A stretch of DNA of 32,949 nucleotides from a bacterium (GCA_030535455.1 JAUNJY010000046.1:1-32949); one strand, 5' to 3'. Counted from the first letter of the stretch, positions 1 through 8,599 are shown. Numbers and translations: made by a program. Notes: generated by a model not told the origin, from the sequence alone.

Positions 1-2
1 TA

Positions 3-215
3 GAAGATGAAGTAGTTGATTTATATGATGAATTAACAAGGGATGAACAGAAAGCTTTTGATCAAAAAATCGTACAAGTGCTGACTACATTACAAGCAAA
101 GTTTGAAGCGCTTCCAAGAAATATTGAATCGAAAGAGGAATATGAGCTTTTTCAAACGCAAAAGAAAGAATTATCTGTTGAAATAGCAAAACTTATGAAC
201 GAATATGTAAAGTAA
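3..215 (+). CDS. C-terminal end of an unidentified protein (partial)
   Basis: An open frame enters from the left edge and ends with TAA at 213-215, giving about 70 residues. The visible part is hydrophilic and rich in Glu, Asp, Lys and Gln, with a heptad-like pattern that suggests a helical or coiled C-terminal tail ending in MNEYVK. No catalytic motif is visible and I do not recognise the family. Codon use resembles the rest of the window. I see no clear hairpin terminator before the next promoter at 280. Confidence 0.6.
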   Translation, partial: EDEVVDLYDELTRDEQKAFDQKIVQVLTTLQAKFEALPRNIESKEEYELFQTQKKELSVEIAKLMNEYVK

Positions 216-279
216 GATAAAAAGCCCGCCTTCCCATGTTACAATTTCCCTCCATATGTTGCACCCGGGGGTTCATCTG

Positions 280-308
280 TTGACTTGTTTTTTAATACTT
301 GATACATT
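280..308 (+). promoter_or_regulatory. Promoter of the EFR1 ferredoxin gene
   Basis: TTGACT (280-285) and TACATT (303-308) are separated by 17 bases, a good sigma-A-type arrangement. Transcription would begin near 315, downstream of the upstream ATG at 256. This supports translation starting at 367. Confidence 0.5.
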
Positions 309-319
309 TATTGCATCAA
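299..319. promoter_or_regulatory. Inverted repeat over the -10 region, possible operator
   Basis: TTGATACA (299-306) and TGCATCAA (312-319) form an imperfect inverted repeat (7 of 8 positions) with a 5-base centre. It overlaps the -10 and the likely transcription start, the usual place for a repressor. The outer TTGAT/ATCAA halves resemble an FNR box, but the gap is 11 bases rather than 4. Confidence 0.3.
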
Positions 320-366
320 AACAAAAGGTATTACGTAAAAATGTAAATGCAAGGAGCAGTCAGCAT

Positions 367-1146
367 ATGAAAATATTTTATTTTACAGCAACAGGGAACA
401 GTCTTAGTATTGCAAAGGAAATAGGCGGAGAATTGATTTCTATTCCACAGGCGATTCAAAAAGGGCAATATGAGTACGAAGATGATGTAATCGGATTTGT
501 ATTTCCCACATATTGTTGCTATCCGCCGAAAATTGTTCGTGAGTTCTTGGCGAAGGCGAAGCTAAAGGCGAATTATAAATTTGCAATCGCAACCTATGGA
601 AATACCATGGGTAAGGGAGGCGATGGAAGCGAAATGATTGAGTTTGGCAAGCTTGCAAGCGCAGCAGGCCATAAGTTCCAGTACTTAAATTCAATTTTGA
701 TGGTAGACAATTTTGTTGATACATTTGATATTGCAAAAGAAATTGAGAAGATACCATCAAAGAAAATTGATGAAAATTTGGCGATCATAAAAGGAGATAT
801 AAAGGCGCGAAAGAATTATGTAAAAGATCCTGGTTTCATGGGAAAAGTGATAAGTAAACTTTGTAAACCTCTTGTAAAAGGGCAGGATAAAGGGGAGAGA
901 GCTAAGAAGTTTATAGTAAATGATCATTGTATTGGGTGTGGAATCTGTAGTAAGGTGTGCCCTATGGGGAACATTGCAGTAGATAAGGTTCCGAACTTCT
1001 CCAATAAGTGCGCTGCTTGTTATGCTTGTCTGCATGCCTGTCCACATAATGCAATTCATTTGAAAAATGAAAGAAGTGCGGTTAGATTTCGTAATGAGAA
1101 TGTAACAATCAAAGAAATAATCGAGGCGAATAACTGCCTGAACTAG
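367..1146 (+). CDS. EFR1 family ferrodoxin (flavodoxin-like domain plus two 4Fe-4S clusters)
   Basis: The 259-residue protein starts with a flavodoxin-like fold (MKIFYFTATGNS, FMN phosphate loop near residues 8-13). It ends in two ferredoxin repeats with Cys188, 191, 194, 198 and Cys215, 218, 221, 225, each set followed by Pro, as expected for two 4Fe-4S clusters. The family is thought to carry electrons between low-potential donors and flavin or iron-sulfur acceptors in anaerobes; the partner is unknown. The frame stays open back to an ATG at 256, but AAGGAG at 351-356, ten bases before the ATG at 367, and the promoter at 280-308 favour 367. A strong terminator follows, so this looks like a single-gene transcript. 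Confidence 0.88.
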   Translation: MKIFYFTATGNSLSIAKEIGGELISIPQAIQKGQYEYEDDVIGFVFPTYCCYPPKIVREFLAKAKLKANYKFAIATYGNTMGKGGDGSEMIEFGKLASAAGHKFQYLNSILMVDNFVDTFDIAKEIEKIPSKKIDENLAIIKGDIKARKNYVKDPGFMGKVISKLCKPLVKGQDKGERAKKFIVNDHCIGCGICSKVCPMGNIAVDKVPNFSNKCAACYACLHACPHNAIHLKNERSAVRFRNENVTIKEIIEANNCLN

Positions 1147-1157
1147 AATAATGTATG

Positions 1158-1195
1158 AAAAAAACCAATCACAGAAAACTGTGGTTGGTTTTTTT
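1158..1195 (+). terminator. Rho-independent terminator after the EFR1 gene
   Basis: A stem with arms AACCAATCACAG and CTGTGGTTGGTT (one G-U pair) around an AAAA loop is followed by a T run to 1195. The A run before the stem means it could also work on the minus strand. Confidence 0.85.
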
Positions 1196-1522
1196 AGTCG
1201 ATAGTAAGATTTTGCTGCGCCTGTGTATTTCTCTTCGATTACCGGTGCACTAAAAACGGTAAATGACAGACTGCAACACTATTGTATGAACAACCGTTAC
1301 TTTGGTATCAACAATTTATCAAATATAATGGATGGGAAAATGTAGGGATTGTACTGGGCATAGGAAATGCATATGGAATTTCCAAAACTTTCGTCTAAAA
1401 CATCTGTATGTAATCACATTGAAATTTCTTACTACTATTGCAGAAACCGCAAGTATTTTGGTATTATGGATAAGAAATAAGATACATATAGTATTTAACA
1501 GACATGGAGAGGTAAAAACAAG
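1196..1522. other. Intergenic stretch without a recognisable gene
   Basis: There is no convincing gene between the terminator and the RBS at 1506-1512. Two short open frames exist: 1267-1398 (43 codons, no start codon, containing GIVLGIGNAYGIS) and one from 1332 to 1526. Neither has a Shine-Dalgarno sequence or a family I recognise. They may be remains of a decayed gene. I found no well-spaced promoter for the next gene. Confidence 0.4.
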
Positions 1523-2494
1523 ATGAACAATATTCTGAATGTAGCCTGTTATTGCATTCTTTTAACTTTTTTATTTTCTGTTTTTGGATGGTGTATGGAA
1601 GTCTTTTTAAAATACATACAATATCATCGCTTTATTAATAGAGGTTTCCTGATAGGTCCGTATTGTCCGATTTATGGATTTGGGGCTTTGTTTATTACAT
1701 TTACGGTTGGATTATTTGCAAAAATCGAAAGTTCCTATGGTTCCACATTTATAATCTCACTTATAGTATGTGGAATTTTGGAATATATAGTAAGTTATTA
1801 TATAGAGAAAAAATTTCATGCCAGATGGTGGGATTATAGTTCAAAGCCAATGAATCTTAATGGTCGTATTTGGATTGGAAATTTGATTTTATTTGGAATT
1901 GGTGGAACAATTATTATCAAGATTATTAATCCTGTACTGCGGGTGTTCTTTTTTAAGCTATCGGATAGTGCGTTATATACCATTTCAGTAATCATCTGTG
2001 TCATTTTAATAAGTGATTATGTGACATCGCATATTGTTATGAAATTTGTTAAGGCAAGTGTTGAAAATAGTGAGGCGGATAATACAGAAAGTATCAGCAA
2101 AGAGATAAGACTTCTGCTGAGTAATAGGTCTATTCTTTATAGAAGAATTACAGATGCATATCCAAATGTGATCTATAGAACAGAGAAAATCAAAGATAAG
2201 TTGCAGCAAGTGAAACTTGAGATGGAAAGAATTAAAGAAGAAACAACAAATCAGGTAGAAAATGTAGAGAAAAGATTCGAAGAGCAAAGACAAAATATTC
2301 TTGCTATGATGGAAACGACATCAAATATCAAAGATGAAATAATACAAAAGCAAGAAACTTTGATTGGATTGATGGAAGAGGGAAAGGCAAGTCAGCAAGA
2401 GATATTGTCTGTGCAGTCAGATATTGAACAAAGGAAAGCACAACTTGAGAAGAGAAAAAGGATGTTTTCTATAAATCAAAAAGGCAAACAGTAA
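1523..2494 (+). CDS. CmpB-family putative ABC transporter permease with coiled-coil tail
   Basis: The 323-residue protein has about five hydrophobic segments in residues 5-175, then a charged region (about 220-315) rich in Glu, Lys and Gln with heptad character that should form a long cytoplasmic coiled coil. The N-terminal features (FGWCMEVF, RGFLIGPYCPIYGFG, then HARWWDYSSKPMNLNGRI) are those of the CmpB family, annotated as putative ABC-transporter type IV. Its true substrate and mechanism are not established and no ATPase gene is adjacent. GGAGAGG at 1506-1512 is well placed for the ATG at 1523. It appears to be monocistronic and is followed by a terminator. Family assignment is fairly sure, function is not. 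Confidence 0.82.
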   Translation: MNNILNVACYCILLTFLFSVFGWCMEVFLKYIQYHRFINRGFLIGPYCPIYGFGALFITFTVGLFAKIESSYGSTFIISLIVCGILEYIVSYYIEKKFHARWWDYSSKPMNLNGRIWIGNLILFGIGGTIIIKIINPVLRVFFFKLSDSALYTISVIICVILISDYVTSHIVMKFVKASVENSEADNTESISKEIRLLLSNRSILYRRITDAYPNVIYRTEKIKDKLQQVKLEMERIKEETTNQVENVEKRFEEQRQNILAMMETTSNIKDEIIQKQETLIGLMEEGKASQQEILSVQSDIEQRKAQLEKRKRMFSINQKGKQ

Positions 2495-2516
2495 ACCATC
2501 ATTTAGAGGGATAAAG

Positions 2517-2565
2517 ATGAGGTAGATCATTGTGATGTAGGTTACAGTAGTCTACCTCATTTTTA
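2517..2565 (+). terminator. Probable terminator after the CmpB-family gene
   Basis: ATGAGGTAGA (2517-2526) and TCTACCTCAT (2551-2560) are perfectly complementary across a 24-base loop and are followed by TTTTACTT. The loop is long for a terminator, but the stem and T run fit one. Confidence 0.65.
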
Positions 2566-2576
2566 CTTATTTATGA

Positions 2577-2956
2577 TCGACTTCATTATCATTTGCAGGA
2601 GAAACATACATAGGACAGCTTGTAGGAAGTGTATTCGTACCGGATATGAATACGGAGGTATCAATTAAGATGAAACTCCTTGTTACTGGAATTTATAGCA
2701 TAATTACAATTGGTGGTGGAATAATTCTTTTTAAAATAGTTTATAAGAAACCACTTAGTGAATTAGGGCTTATTCGAAAATACTGGTTAAGATATACGGT
2801 ATTTGGCTTGTTATTTGAGGAGACTTTTCGCCGAGAATTTTCCTCGCAATTAAAAAAGCATTATGGAAAGCGGATGCAAGGTACGCACTTACTCTAGAGG
2901 AAGATGTCGTTCACACGCCCATATTCAACACAGCCAAAGTATATTCAAAAATATAG
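2577..2956 (+). pseudogene. Remnant of a CPBP-type intramembrane protease gene
   Basis: An open frame without a good start runs from 2577 (ATG codons at 2646 and 2670) to a stop at 2895-2897. It reads ETYIGQLVGSVF, then a hydrophobic helix, then KIVYKKPLSELGLIRKYWLRY, a pattern typical of the N-terminal half of CPBP (CAAX protease / bacteriocin-processing) proteins. Those proteins are usually over 200 residues with several more helices. Here the frame jumps directly to EETFRREF, which resembles the family's EExxxR active-site motif, and then stops. A different frame, open from 2819 to a TAG at 2954-2956, reads as a short soluble tail (ADARYALTLEEDV). This looks like a gene broken by an internal deletion plus a rearrangement. 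Confidence 0.5.
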
Positions 2957-2963
2957 TCATATT

Positions 2964-2999
2964 TACCCCATTTATTATTGGGTGAATATGGGGTATTAT
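2964..2999 (+). promoter_or_regulatory. Inverted repeat and -10 element before the uxuA operon
   Basis: TACCCCAT (2964-2971) and ATGGGGTA (2988-2995) are perfect 8-bp arms 16 bases apart. TATTAT (2994-2999) fits a -10 box, with only a weak -35 (TTTATT, 2971-2976) 17 bases upstream. The repeat therefore spans the putative promoter, as expected for an operator. No T run follows, so a terminator is unlikely. Confidence 0.4.
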
Positions 3000-3046
3000 A
3001 GATAAATAAGGAAGTTAGATGTGAAGCATAGGAGGAGAAAAATACA

Positions 3047-4117
3047 ATGGAAATGACATTGCGTTGGTATGGAAAACAGTTTGATTCAGTAACATTAGAG
3101 CAAATTCGTCAAATTCCTGGAGTTAAGGGGGTAATTACAACTCTTTATGATGTCCCAGTAGGAGAAGTATGGACGAGAGAGCGCATTCGTAGTATGAAAG
3201 AAGAGGTTGAAAATGCAGGACTTCATGTGGCAGGCATTGAGAGTGTAAATGTACATGATGCAATTAAGGCAGCCACATCAGAGAGAGACTTTTACATAGA
3301 GAATTACATTAAGACATTAGAGAATTTGGGAAAAGAGGATATTCATCTAGTATGCTATAATTTTATGCCAGTATTTGATTGGACACGGACAGAGCTTGCT
3401 AGAAAAAGACCAGATGGTTCGACAGTCCTTGCTTATACCAAAGAAGCAGTAGACAGAATTAATCCAGAAGAGATGTTTCAGACCATTGGTTCGGATACCA
3501 ATGGATTTGTAATGCCCGGATGGGAACCGGAGCGAATGGAGAAGGTGAAGGAACTATTTGAGCTATATAAGGGTATTGATGAGGAGCAGCTTTTTGAAAA
3601 TCTAAAGTATTTTCTTACAAAGATTATGGATGTATGCAATCAGTATGATATTAAGATGGCCATTCACCCGGATGATCCAGCATGGAGCGTATTTGGTCTT
3701 CCTAGGATTATCATTAATAAGGAGAATATCCTGCGTATGATGAACATGGTGGATGATGTACATAATGGGGTTACGTTCTGCTCAGGCTCTTATGGAACTA
3801 ACTTAGAAAATGACCTTCCAGATATGATTAGAAGTTTAAAGGGCAGAATTCATTTTGCACATGTTAGAAACCTTAAGTTCAATAGTCCGGATGATTTTGA
3901 GGAGTCTGCGCATTTATCCAGTGATGGCAGTTTTGATATGTATGCGATTATGAAGGCATTATATGAGATTGGGTTTGAAGGGCCAATTCGTCCGGACCAT
4001 GGAAGAATGATCTGGGGTGAAAAGGCAATGCCAGGGTATGGACTATATGACCGTGCATTAGGAGCAGCATATCTGAATGGTATTTGGGAAGCAATTGAGA
4101 AGGGGGAGAAAAAATGA
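3047..4117 (+). CDS. uxuA: Mannonate dehydratase UxuA
   Basis: This 356-residue protein has the normal length and start (MEMTLRWYG) of mannonate dehydratase, a TIM-barrel enzyme that removes water from D-mannonate to give 2-keto-3-deoxygluconate in hexuronate catabolism. The expected metal-binding set is visible: His207 (AIHPDDP), Cys245 (VTFCSGSYG), His272 (IHFAHVRN) and Asp317 (RPDHGR). AGGAGGAG at 3030-3037 lies upstream of the ATG. Its last four bases (ATGA) overlap the start of uxuB, so the two are translationally coupled. It is the first gene of an operon of four that also encodes a GH115 alpha-glucuronidase, so glucuronate released from xylan is the likely input. Confidence 0.95.
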   Translation: MEMTLRWYGKQFDSVTLEQIRQIPGVKGVITTLYDVPVGEVWTRERIRSMKEEVENAGLHVAGIESVNVHDAIKAATSERDFYIENYIKTLENLGKEDIHLVCYNFMPVFDWTRTELARKRPDGSTVLAYTKEAVDRINPEEMFQTIGSDTNGFVMPGWEPERMEKVKELFELYKGIDEEQLFENLKYFLTKIMDVCNQYDIKMAIHPDDPAWSVFGLPRIIINKENILRMMNMVDDVHNGVTFCSGSYGTNLENDLPDMIRSLKGRIHFAHVRNLKFNSPDDFEESAHLSSDGSFDMYAIMKALYEIGFEGPIRPDHGRMIWGEKAMPGYGLYDRALGAAYLNGIWEAIEKGEKK

Positions 4118-5724
4118 GACTGACAGAGGAAGGTCTTTTTGATAGAGAGGCATGGGAGCAGGCAGGGTATCAGCTGCCACAGTATGACCGTAAAAAGGTA
4201 CGGCAACTGACCGTAAAAGAGCCGGAATGGATTCATTTTGGAGCAGGCAATATCTTTCGAGCATTTCAAGCCAATGTAGTACAGACTCTTTTAAATAAGG
4301 GAAGCTATGATAAAGGGCTGATTGTTGCAGAAGGTTTTGATTATGAAATTATCGAAAAAAGTAATCGCCCTCATGATGACTATAGCATATTAGTGACTCT
4401 TAAGGCTGATGGCTCGGTAGAAAAGACTGTGGTTGGAAGTATTGTGGAATCGTTGACTGTTGATAGTACGTGTAAAAAGGATTTTGATCGTTTGGTGGAC
4501 ATCTTTTGTTCGGACTCTCTTAAGATGGTAAGTTTTACGATTACAGAGAAAGGCTATAAACTGGAAAATGAAAAAGGTGAACTTAATAAAGCGGTTGTAA
4601 AAGATATGGAAAATGGACCGGAAAAGGCCGAAAGCTATATGGGAAAAGTGACTGCCCTTATGTATCAGCGTTATTTGACAGGGGAAAAACCAGTTGCATT
4701 AGTGAGTATGGACAATTGTTCTCATAATGGAGATAAATTACATGAGGCAGTACTAACGTTTGCGAGAAACTGGGAAGATAAGAATAAGGTAAAGAAAGGA
4801 TTTACTGGTTATTTAGAAGATAAACAAAAAGTATCATTTCCTTGGACAATGATTGATAAGATTACACCAAGACCAGATCCAAATGTGGAGGAGCTGCTAA
4901 GAAAGGATGGAATTGAACAAGTAGCACCAATCGTGACATCCAAACATACCTATGTGGCGCCATTTGTCAATGCGGAGGAAAGCCAGTATCTTGTCATGGA
5001 AGATTGGTTTCTCAATGGCAGGATTCCATTAGAAGCAGCAGGGATTATCTACACAGATAGAAAGACCGTGGATCAGGTAGAGAAGATGAAAGTATGTACT
5101 TGCTTAAATCCATTACATACAGCACTTGCAGTATTTGGATGTCTGTTGGGGTATACCAGAATTTGTGACGAAATGAAGGATGATGACCTGGTAAGGCTGA
5201 TTGAGACGGTTGGATACAAGGAGGGACTTCCAGTTGTCGTGGATCCGAAGATTATGAATCCGAAAGAGTTTATTGATCAAGTGATGACGGTACGTTTACC
5301 AAATCCATTTATGCCAGATACCCCACAGAGGATTGCAACCGATACATCACAGAAGCTAGCAATTCGCTATGGTGAGACTATGAAGGCATATGTGAGAACA
5401 CGTGGAAATTGTAAAGAATTGATTGGAATACCACTAGTCATAGCAGGTTGGCTGCGTTATTTAATGGGGGTGGATGATGAAGGCAATACATTTACATTAA
5501 GTCCAGATCCATTGCTTGAAACGCTTTATAAAATGGTCGGAGACATTAAGATTGGAGAAGCGATTGATGTTCATGGAAAGATAGAAAAGATACTAAAAAA
5601 TGACGCAATCTTTGGAGTTGATTTGTATAAGGTGGGGCTTGGAGAAAAGATTGAGTACTTATTTGCCAAGATGATTGAAAAAGAGGGAGCTGTGAGAGAG
5701 ACATTACATAATCAGTTTAAGTAG
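4114..5724 (+). CDS. uxuB: Fructuronate reductase (D-mannonate oxidoreductase) UxuB
   Basis: This 536-residue protein belongs to the polyol-specific long-chain dehydrogenase family. The N-terminal nucleotide-binding segment is visible as HFGAGNIFRAF (residues 41-51), and the signature Lys-x5-Asn-x2-His appears in KVCTCLNPLH. It should reduce D-fructuronate to D-mannonate with NADH, feeding UxuA. The start overlaps the uxuA stop by 4 bases and the gene directly precedes the GH115 gene. A mannitol or altronate dehydrogenase would look similar, but pairing with uxuA makes UxuB the best call. No isomerase (UxaC) is encoded in this window. Confidence 0.92.
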   Translation: MRLTEEGLFDREAWEQAGYQLPQYDRKKVRQLTVKEPEWIHFGAGNIFRAFQANVVQTLLNKGSYDKGLIVAEGFDYEIIEKSNRPHDDYSILVTLKADGSVEKTVVGSIVESLTVDSTCKKDFDRLVDIFCSDSLKMVSFTITEKGYKLENEKGELNKAVVKDMENGPEKAESYMGKVTALMYQRYLTGEKPVALVSMDNCSHNGDKLHEAVLTFARNWEDKNKVKKGFTGYLEDKQKVSFPWTMIDKITPRPDPNVEELLRKDGIEQVAPIVTSKHTYVAPFVNAEESQYLVMEDWFLNGRIPLEAAGIIYTDRKTVDQVEKMKVCTCLNPLHTALAVFGCLLGYTRICDEMKDDDLVRLIETVGYKEGLPVVVDPKIMNPKEFIDQVMTVRLPNPFMPDTPQRIATDTSQKLAIRYGETMKAYVRTRGNCKELIGIPLVIAGWLRYLMGVDDEGNTFTLSPDPLLETLYKMVGDIKIGEAIDVHGKIEKILKNDAIFGVDLYKVGLGEKIEYLFAKMIEKEGAVRETLHNQFK

Positions 5725-5767
5725 TGAAAAAACATAAAATAAGGGGAAAATGTGCGAGGAGAAGAGA

Positions 5768-7777
5768 ATGAAGGTTGTTATTAATCAAAATACAAAGATT
5801 ATAGCGGAATTTGAAAGTGAGCCGGTAAATAGGGCAATTACATCACTTGCAAGAGACATAAAAAAAGCCTGTTTGATAACAGAAAAAGAAGGCGCCAATA
5901 TCTATGTACAAAAGAGGGAAATGGCTTCTGAGTGTTTTGAACTGAGCATACAAGAAAATAGTATTTACATATATGCAGGCGATGAGTTAGGAGCCATCTA
6001 TGGCATTTATGAAATTAGTAGAAAAGGATTGGGAATAGAGAACTTCTGGTTTTGGAATGATCAGAAGATTGTACCAAAAGAAGAGTATGTTATGACCGAG
6101 GAAGACGGATATAGTTCAAAACCATTTAAAGTAAAATACCGTGGCTGGTTTGTAAATGATGAAACTTTGTTGCTCGGATGGAGTGTGGATAGAAGCCAGG
6201 AAAAGGTCTGGGAAATGGTTTTTGAGGCGCTTCTTCGATGTGGTGGCAATATGACAATTCCAGGAACCGATTTAAATTCTAAGAGGTATCGAAAGACGGC
6301 TGCAAGGATGGGATTATGGATTACCCATCATCATGCAGAACCACTTGGAGCTGAAATGTTTCTTCGGGCCTATCCAAATCTCAAACCGTCCTATTTGGAA
6401 CAGAAGGATAAATTCCATAAGCTCTGGAAAGAAGGAGTAATCGCACAGAAGAACTGTAATGTAATCTGGAACTTGGGCTTTCGAGGACAGGGAGATTATC
6501 CATTTTGGGAAATCGATCCACAATTTAATACGATGGAGTCAAGAGGAGAGCTGATGAGTAAGATCATCAAGGAACAATATGATATTGTAAAGGGAGAGGT
6601 GCCGGATGCAGTCTGCTGCACCAATCTCTACGGGGAGACCATGGAACTATATCGTGAGGGGCATTTAAAACTTCCAGACGATGTAATTAAGATCTGGGCA
6701 GACAACGGATTTGGTAAAATGGTTACAAGGCGTCAGGGAAATCATAATCCAAGGATTCCAGCATTACCTGACAGTAAGGATACCGGAAGACATGGCATCT
6801 ATTATCATGTATCGTTCTATGACTTACAGGCAGCAAATCATATTACCATGCTTCCAAGTTCACCAGAGTTTGTAGCCAGGGAATTAGAAGAGGTATTTGC
6901 ACATTATGGAGACCAGTACTGGCTGATTAATAGTTCTAGCGTAAAGCCTCATGTATATTTTCTAGATCTGATCTCGAAGTTATGGAAAGATGGAACTGCA
7001 GACGTCGAGAAGCATCGTAATGACTACATAGCAGATTACTATGGTCTAGAAAATGTGAAAAGTATTGCACAGTGCTTTAAGAAGTATCCAGAATATGCAA
7101 TCGCATATGGAGAGCATGAAGATGATCATGCTGGCGAGCAATTTGCAAATCATGTCATACGAATTCTCGTTTCCCAGTTTATGAGAGATGATTCAAGTCG
7201 TGCAAAGGAACTTCTATGGGCAACGGAGGCGGAAACACTGAAAGAACAGATCCTTTGGTATCAGAAGTTATGTAAAAAAGCATCGGAGGGCTATAAGGAA
7301 TACCGCAATTTATGTGAAAAGGTAGCAATTGAGTTAAAAGAGGAGAAGAAATCGTTGTTTGAGGACTCCCTTTTGCTTCAGGTAAAGATTTATGAACACT
7401 CATTTACCGGAGCATTTTATGGATGTAAGGGAATGTTATTGGCTATGGATAAAAGATACCAGGAAGCATTCTATGAGATTGGCAAAGCAAAAGAGGAATT
7501 TGTCAAAGGAAATGAAGCAATGCGTGCACGTGAGCATGGAAAATGGCATAACTTTTATGAAAATGAGTGCCAGGTGGATGTAAAGCAGACAGCCTGGGTA
7601 TTAGGCGGATTAATGGCTTATATCCGTAATCTTGGAGATGGCCCACATTTTTATCAGTGGCAGAGAGAATTTCAGGATACGAAAGAAAATCAGCGTATTA
7701 TGTTATTGCTAAATACAACAAATCATTTACAAGATGAGGAACTGTTTGCATTAATGAAGGAAGCATTGGAGAAGTAG
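5768..7777 (+). CDS. GH115 family alpha-glucuronidase, intracellular
   Basis: The 669-residue product matches glycoside hydrolase family 115, which removes (4-O-methyl)glucuronic acid side chains from xylan and xylo-oligosaccharides. Landmarks are an N-terminal alpha/beta domain (ELGAIYGIYEIS, residues 73-84), YRGWFVNDE (124-132), THHHAEPLG (186-194) and GFRGQGDYPFW (237-247). It lacks a signal peptide, so it should act on imported oligosaccharides. It is shorter than many members (often 800 or more residues) and seems to lack their C-terminal accessory domain. I prefer the ATG at 5768, six bases after AGGAG (5757-5761), over the in-frame ATG at 5750, whose AAGGGG is only three bases away. 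Its position after uxuAB gives a coherent glucuronoxylan pathway. Confidence 0.88.
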   Translation: MKVVINQNTKIIAEFESEPVNRAITSLARDIKKACLITEKEGANIYVQKREMASECFELSIQENSIYIYAGDELGAIYGIYEISRKGLGIENFWFWNDQKIVPKEEYVMTEEDGYSSKPFKVKYRGWFVNDETLLLGWSVDRSQEKVWEMVFEALLRCGGNMTIPGTDLNSKRYRKTAARMGLWITHHHAEPLGAEMFLRAYPNLKPSYLEQKDKFHKLWKEGVIAQKNCNVIWNLGFRGQGDYPFWEIDPQFNTMESRGELMSKIIKEQYDIVKGEVPDAVCCTNLYGETMELYREGHLKLPDDVIKIWADNGFGKMVTRRQGNHNPRIPALPDSKDTGRHGIYYHVSFYDLQAANHITMLPSSPEFVARELEEVFAHYGDQYWLINSSSVKPHVYFLDLISKLWKDGTADVEKHRNDYIADYYGLENVKSIAQCFKKYPEYAIAYGEHEDDHAGEQFANHVIRILVSQFMRDDSSRAKELLWATEAETLKEQILWYQKLCKKASEGYKEYRNLCEKVAIELKEEKKSLFEDSLLLQVKIYEHSFTGAFYGCKGMLLAMDKRYQEAFYEIGKAKEEFVKGNEAMRAREHGKWHNFYENECQVDVKQTAWVLGGLMAYIRNLGDGPHFYQWQREFQDTKENQRIMLLLNTTNHLQDEELFALMKEALEK

Positions 7778-7826
7778 CAGTGACCATAGATAGTATTCAT
7801 ATCATAGTGGATAAGGGGAATTAGGT

Positions 7827-8573
7827 ATGAGAATGTATGAGTTTGGAAGAGAAAATGAAAAAGGTATTTTACTGCTTCATGGAGCAGGCTGTACATATAG
7901 AATGTGGACACCACAGATTAAGGAATTAAGAAAGACGTATCATGTGTATGCGCCTACAATAAGTGGACATGAAAAAGGCGATGTGGATTTCCTGTCATCA
8001 GCCGAGGAAGCAAAGAAGATCCTTACTTGGTTTGAAGAAAATGGCCATAAAAAGATAGTTGCAATTTGTGGAGTTTCCTTAGGCGCTCATGTTGCAGCTG
8101 AACTATTACAACGGAAAAATGATTTCGCAGAATATGCCATGATTGAGTCAATTAAGGCGTATCGGTATAAAGGATTGGCATTAAAGATTTTTTCTCACAT
8201 TGGAAAATTAATTCTTAAGAAATGTGCCAATACCAAAGGATATATGGCTGGGATGTACAAAAAGGAGTATGCTTCAAGGGACTCAAAAAATACTATTCAT
8301 ATTATGTCTGAACGATCCCTAGATAACATTATGATAGAATCCGGGCAATACAGGATCAAAGACATGCCAAGAGCAATCTGTGCAAAAACCATAATTTTAT
8401 ATGGAGAGAAAGAAAAAAGGGAGTGTTTATTAAATACTAAAATATTATCTAAACAGATATTTAACTGTAAAGTTGTTGAAATCAAAGGATTTAGGCATGG
8501 AGAACTGGCGATTGGAAATCCGAAAAGACATTTGGAATATTTTAATGAGTTAGTTTCTAAAGAGCCTAAATGA
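7827..8573 (+). CDS. Alpha/beta hydrolase
   Basis: A 248-residue alpha/beta-hydrolase fold protein. HGAG at residues 18-21 supplies the oxyanion-hole loop, GVSLG (82-86) is the nucleophile elbow with Ser84, and His224 in GFRHGELAIG is the likely catalytic His. The acid is not certain; it would fall in the strand-6/7 region around LYGEKEK. No signal peptide is present. AAGGGG at 7813-7818 precedes the ATG by 8 bases. It lies 49 bases after the GH115 gene without a visible terminator and ends just before a strong one, so it is probably the last gene of the uxu operon. An esterase acting on a decorated sugar is possible, but this is inferred from position only. Confidence 0.82.
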   Translation: MRMYEFGRENEKGILLLHGAGCTYRMWTPQIKELRKTYHVYAPTISGHEKGDVDFLSSAEEAKKILTWFEENGHKKIVAICGVSLGAHVAAELLQRKNDFAEYAMIESIKAYRYKGLALKIFSHIGKLILKKCANTKGYMAGMYKKEYASRDSKNTIHIMSERSLDNIMIESGQYRIKDMPRAICAKTIILYGEKEKRECLLNTKILSKQIFNCKVVEIKGFRHGELAIGNPKRHLEYFNELVSKEPK

Positions 8574-8599
8574 GTTAAAAGAGCTTATAATGAAAAAAG

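Noticed and set aside
299-319. FNR box
   Set aside because: FNR/Crp-type sites need TTGAT-N4-ATCAA; the halves here are 11 bases apart.
256-366. N-terminal extension of the EFR1 protein from an ATG at 256
   Set aside because: The promoter at 280-308 lies downstream of this ATG, there is no ribosome site, and the extra 37 residues do not resemble a flavodoxin start.
1332-1526. A 64-codon gene overlapping the start of the CmpB-family gene
   Set aside because: It has no ribosome site, odd composition, and overlaps the real Shine-Dalgarno and start of the next gene.
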